From: Caldisericota bacterium
GTDB taxonomy: Bacteria; CG03; B21-G15
DNA length: 9,071 bases
Reading direction: 5' to 3'
Assembly: GCA_003650255.1 (NCBI GenBank)
Contig: QMOP01000040.1
Location: 1-9,071, forward strand
Shown here one piece after another: positions 5,661-9,071 of the stretch. The number at the start of each line of letters is the position of its first letter. The stretch's first letter is position 1. Position numbers and translations under genes: made by a program. The notes beneath the pieces were generated by a model, which was given only the letters and a program-made list of their open reading frames with translations, had not been told where the DNA came from and ran no database searches.

Positions 5661-8600
5661 AGTTAAAAATTAAATTATTCTTGATTTTTACTTATTTATT
5701 CTTATGGAATACCAACATAGACGCTGATACAGATATTTATTACTTTACACTTGGGGGAGATAATGATTCAAAATCATATACTAAACAAGTTAATTATACC
5801 GGCAATATTTCTGTTACTCTTGAAAATATTCCTGAGGGATGTAATTATGATTTGGAACTTTTGGACGCAGGATTTAATGAAGTGGCTTCGTCAAGAAATC
5901 CGGGCAACTTAGATGAAAGCATATCATATTCAGTATCTCCTTCTGGAACAGAGACTTACTATATAATAGTAAAGAGTTCTTATGGAGGGAGTTCATCAGA
6001 ATGTAAGTTGACAATAACATATCCTTATGATACTACAAATCCTACTATAGAGGTTTGGCAATCTCAATACCCAACTACTGGATGGTATAAATCTGATCCC
6101 GGGAATGTAATAGATGTAGATTTTGTGGATGTTGATGAAGAGGGGAATTATGAAAGCGGATTGGATTATGCTCAATATAAAATCGGTTCTGATGGAGCAT
6201 GGATAAATATTTTTACAACTGATTGCTATTCATATACAACAAACTGGGGAGTTCCCTGGTCAAGTTTAAGTGAAGGAAGTAATACAATTTATATCAGGGT
6301 TTATGATAAAGTTGGGTTAAGTGCTTCTGATAGTATAACATTTAAAAAAGATACTCAACCACCTACAACTCCTTCAAATCTAAATATAACAGACCCGGGG
6401 ACAGGAGTAGAGTTAAATTTAACATGGAATAGTTCAACAGATACAGGGAGTGGAGTGAAACATTACAAAGTTGAATGGGCGACTGATAGTGAGTTTACAC
6501 AGAATAAACAGGAAGATACCACAACAAATAATTACTATACAGCAAAAGGTTTGATAACAGGAGTTAGATATTATTTTAGAGTTCAGGCAGAGGATAATGC
6601 AGGGAATAGGAGCTATTATTCGGATACTAAAAAAGGAATTCCCAATGACACTACCCAACCAGTAGTAACAATTCTTGAGCCTGTTATAGATGGCGATAAT
6701 ATAGACCCTGGAGAGGAGGTAACCTTCAATTATTCTATATCTGACGGAAATGTTATGAAAGTGGAATGGGAAGTAAAAAATATAAGGAGTGGAATTCCTA
6801 TTTCTTCGGCGACACTTACTGGTCAGTCAACTGGAGATTATTCTTTTACAGTAAAAATTCCGAATGACGAGAATAATTTAGTTTATGATCAGATAAGAGT
6901 AAAAATATCTGCCCAAGATCCATACAATGAGAAGGTAGAAGTGGAAAGTTATTATTATCTTGGATTTGACCCGCCAATTCTGTGGTTAAGATGGCCAATG
7001 GATTGGGAACATACTCAGATTAATAGTGTATTTGGTGATCCACGCCCTGTTGCAGACGGTATACCAACGCGGTTTCATACAGGGATTGATATTGATGGCT
7101 CAAAAGGTACAAAAATTTATGCTGCTGATAAGGGGTATATAAGGAGTGATGGGGATATTGGTAATGATTTTGTTATTCTTAGTCATGAAGGAGTATTTGA
7201 TACAAAAACAGCTTATATTCATATACAAAACAAGCAGTTATCAGTACCTGGACAAGTAATTTATAAGGGTGATATATTAGCAGAAACGGATTCTAAAAAT
7301 CATCTACATTATGAGGTAAAAGAAGGAGATGTTTATATTAATCCATTAATTTATTGCTTTCAAGATGATAAACATTTTGATGATGGATATCCATATTTTA
7401 AGAAAATAAAAATATATGATCAAAATGATGCTAGAGTTCAAGAAATAAACCTGATAGAAGATGCGGGAATATATAAACCAAACAGTGCCATTTCTCCGGT
7501 TGAAGGGAATGTAAAGTTTACAGTTTTAGCAAGGGACAGTCAAAATCAATGGATAACAAATACTTACGGGATATATTCAGCTAATTATTTAATAGACGGC
7601 CAGGAGATGTATAGAATAGAATTTAAGACAATAGCAAAGAGTGATAAAACAACAAAGCAGGATATAATCTATGGCTATGTAAAAATGACTGGTTCTGCTT
7701 CGGAGAGATATCATGAATATAAGCTATATGGAGATGCTTCTTTACTAAGTTCGGGAAGTGATTTAATATCTGGGTGGAATAATGGGATATGGGATACCAC
7801 GGAAGTTTTGGATGGGGTCTATACTTTAACAGTAAATATTTCAGATGTGGATAATCATCAAGCAACAGCAGAATTAGAAATTATAGTTGATAACGATAAA
7901 ACCCCTGAAATTACAACAATGACAATAACAAGTGCAGGTATTGAATTAAACAAAGATGAGAATGAGAGATACTGGATACCCTTAGGGGTTAGTGAAATAG
8001 AGGTAGGAACGAGCGAACAGATGGAGGAATTAAATTTTGAGGTTGAAGCAAAAGGAATTTTAGAGAGTTTATATCGGGACATAACAGACAGAATAAAATA
8101 TACAGGAAGTTTGATAATTGATGGAAATACGCCAAATGGTCTAACAAAAATAATCATAACAGGGAAAGACATGGCAGGAAATCCAGCAAGCGGAGAGTAT
8201 TATGTAGTAATAGATACAATTCCTGTAGCAACAACAGAATTACCTCAAGAAGGGACTGCAGGAGTAGTTTCACAGGTAATAAGTATAAGCACAAAAGCAG
8301 TGGAAGTAAAAGCATGGTATTCTCCAGAGACAGAGTTTTGTCTTGAGAATGACTTTATTGGATTAACTGATAAAGATAGAATTTACTATAAGACAGAGAC
8401 AGATGTGGATTATCTTTTATATACTCAGCCTTTAACTTTTTCATCAGGAACACATAGAATCAGTTATTACGCTATAGATTTTGCAGGAAATAAATCAAGA
8501 GAAATTGAGATGGAGATAAATGTAGATGGAACTCCTCCAGATGTAAAAATAATTGTAGAAGGGAAGATAGATAAGGGTTATGTATATGAGGATTATTATT

Positions 8601-9071
8601 ACAGGATAACAGCAACAGACAATGAAAGTGGGGTGAAGGAGATAAAAGTAAAGATAGATGATGGAGATTGGGTAAGTTATGAAGCGGATGAAGTAAGAGA
8701 GCAGTTTTTACTTGGATTAAGTTCTGGAGTTCATCATATTTACTTTTATGCAATTGATAATGTTGGAAATGAAAGCAATATAAGCACATACCCAGCAGTT
8801 CTGCCCCACCCACCTGAGTTAGTGGAATTTCCAGATAACAACGCAGAAGGAGGATTATGGTTTTCTTGGAGGCAGAGAGGAGAAGGAGAGGATTACAGGA
8901 AGTTTGATTATAAGATAATAGTAAGCGGAATAGAAGAAAAAGAGGAAGAAGAGCATCATAGTAAAGAAGGTCAAGGAGGGGTAGGTAAAGGTCCCATTTT
9001 AATAAGATACTCAAGAAACCAATTTGTAAAAGTTAGAGCTAAATGGGAAGATAATTGTTTTGCTGGGATAA
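5657..9071 (+). CDS. Giant secreted multidomain protein with a central M23 (LytM-type) metallopeptidase domain; 3' end outside window
   Basis: The frame is open from ATG 5657 to the window end, over 1138 codons. A signal peptide (KLKIK then LFLIFTYLFLW, cleavage near IDA-DT at 23) leads into a PPC-like beta domain (about 25-130), an Ig-like module (about 133-232, ending GSNTIYIRVYDKVG) and a fibronectin type III domain (about 235-323). Residues about 455-565 form an M23 peptidase: HTGID (H474, D478) and HLH (H549-H551) give the zinc and catalytic residues, and YIHI (H522) the further histidine, so it looks active. M23 enzymes cut peptide bonds in peptidoglycan cross-links. More beta-rich modules follow, two of which (about 905-950 and 985-1040) have GTHRISYYAIDFAGN / GVHHIYFYAIDNVGN endings typical of Ig-like or OmpL47-type repeats. 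An acidic, glycine-rich linker follows at about 1094-1115. It overlaps the previous gene by ATGA. A cell-wall remodelling or surface enzyme is likely; the substrate could also be a foreign wall or protein. Confidence 0.85.
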   Translation, partial: MKLKIKLFLIFTYLFLWNTNIDADTDIYYFTLGGDNDSKSYTKQVNYTGNISVTLENIPEGCNYDLELLDAGFNEVASSRNPGNLDESISYSVSPSGTETYYIIVKSSYGGSSSECKLTITYPYDTTNPTIEVWQSQYPTTGWYKSDPGNVIDVDFVDVDEEGNYESGLDYAQYKIGSDGAWINIFTTDCYSYTTNWGVPWSSLSEGSNTIYIRVYDKVGLSASDSITFKKDTQPPTTPSNLNITDPGTGVELNLTWNSSTDTGSGVKHYKVEWATDSEFTQNKQEDTTTNNYYTAKGLITGVRYYFRVQAEDNAGNRSYYSDTKKGIPNDTTQPVVTILEPVIDGDNIDPGEEVTFNYSISDGNVMKVEWEVKNIRSGIPISSATLTGQSTGDYSFTVKIPNDENNLVYDQIRVKISAQDPYNEKVEVESYYYLGFDPPILWLRWPMDWEHTQINSVFGDPRPVADGIPTRFHTGIDIDGSKGTKIYAADKGYIRSDGDIGNDFVILSHEGVFDTKTAYIHIQNKQLSVPGQVIYKGDILAETDSKNHLHYEVKEGDVYINPLIYCFQDDKHFDDGYPYFKKIKIYDQNDARVQEINLIEDAGIYKPNSAISPVEGNVKFTVLARDSQNQWITNTYGIYSANYLIDGQEMYRIEFKTIAKSDKTTKQDIIYGYVKMTGSASERYHEYKLYGDASLLSSGSDLISGWNNGIWDTTEVLDGVYTLTVNISDVDNHQATAELEIIVDNDKTPEITTMTITSAGIELNKDENERYWIPLGVSEIEVGTSEQMEELNFEVEAKGILESLYRDITDRIKYTGSLIIDGNTPNGLTKIIITGKDMAGNPASGEYYVVIDTIPVATTELPQEGTAGVVSQVISISTKAVEVKAWYSPETEFCLENDFIGLTDKDRIYYKTETDVDYLLYTQPLTFSSGTHRISYYAIDFAGNKSREIEMEINVDGTPPDVKIIVEGKIDKGYVYEDYYYRITATDNESGVKEIKVKIDDGDWVSYEADEVREQFLLGLSSGVHHIYFYAIDNVGNESNISTYPAVLPHPPELVEFPDNNAEGGLWFSWRQRGEGEDYRKFDYKIIVSGIEEKEEEEHHSKEGQGGVGKGPILIRYSRNQFVKVRAKWEDNCFAGI

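Noticed and set aside
8472..9014. Long open frame on the - strand (180 codons)
   Set aside because: It lies wholly opposite the M23 multidomain gene, is leucine/serine/histidine-rich as expected from the reverse of a purine-rich gene, and has no domain.
1..9071. CRISPR array, tRNA or rRNA genes
   Set aside because: No regularly spaced repeats, no tRNA cloverleaf with a T-loop GTTCRA box that I could identify, and no conserved rRNA words were seen.

Overview
The window is AT-rich, densely packed and coded entirely on the + strand. Low G+C, overlapping start/stop codons, purine-rich Shine-Dalgarno sites and a Wza-type polysaccharide export protein suggest a bacterium with an outer membrane. 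I saw no marker that fixes the phylum. An uncultured lineage is plausible because several proteins are hard to name, but that is inference.

Block 1 (1-3750) is a run of six genes that overlap or nearly touch: the tail of an unidentified gene, a deoxynucleotide/NMP-kinase-like P-loop protein, a short polysaccharide export (Poly_export + SLBB) protein, a membrane-anchored GGDEF diguanylate cyclase with an intact I-site, a secreted staphylococcal-nuclease-like protein, and a short RadA-like ATPase with a zinc finger but no Lon-like C-terminal domain. ATGA/GTGA overlaps imply co-transcription and translational coupling. The export protein and the cyclase make sense together because c-di-GMP commonly controls exopolysaccharide. 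The kinase, nuclease and RadA-like protein point to nucleotide or DNA handling, possibly salvage or uptake of DNA, but that link is speculative. A short repeat (core ACCTTCAGCGRAGCG) lies near both ends of the nuclease gene, inside its coding sequence.

Block 2 (3751-4052) is the only sizeable gap. It holds a possible promoter, a small AT palindrome, a 50-codon open frame with more GC-rich codons, a GC-rich nested inverted repeat resembling an intergenic palindromic repeat, and an 18-codon ORF just ahead of the next gene.

Block 3 (4053-9071) is a two-gene unit coupled by ATGA. The first gene encodes a secreted protein with propeller-like repeats followed by a charged coiled coil. The second encodes a very large secreted multidomain protein, open at the window end, with a PPC-like N-terminus, Ig-like/Fn3 modules, an intact M23 (LytM-type) metallopeptidase domain in the middle and further Ig-like repeats after it. 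This pair is the best candidate for an undescribed cell-surface system. I found no rRNA, tRNA, CRISPR array or recognisable transposase.
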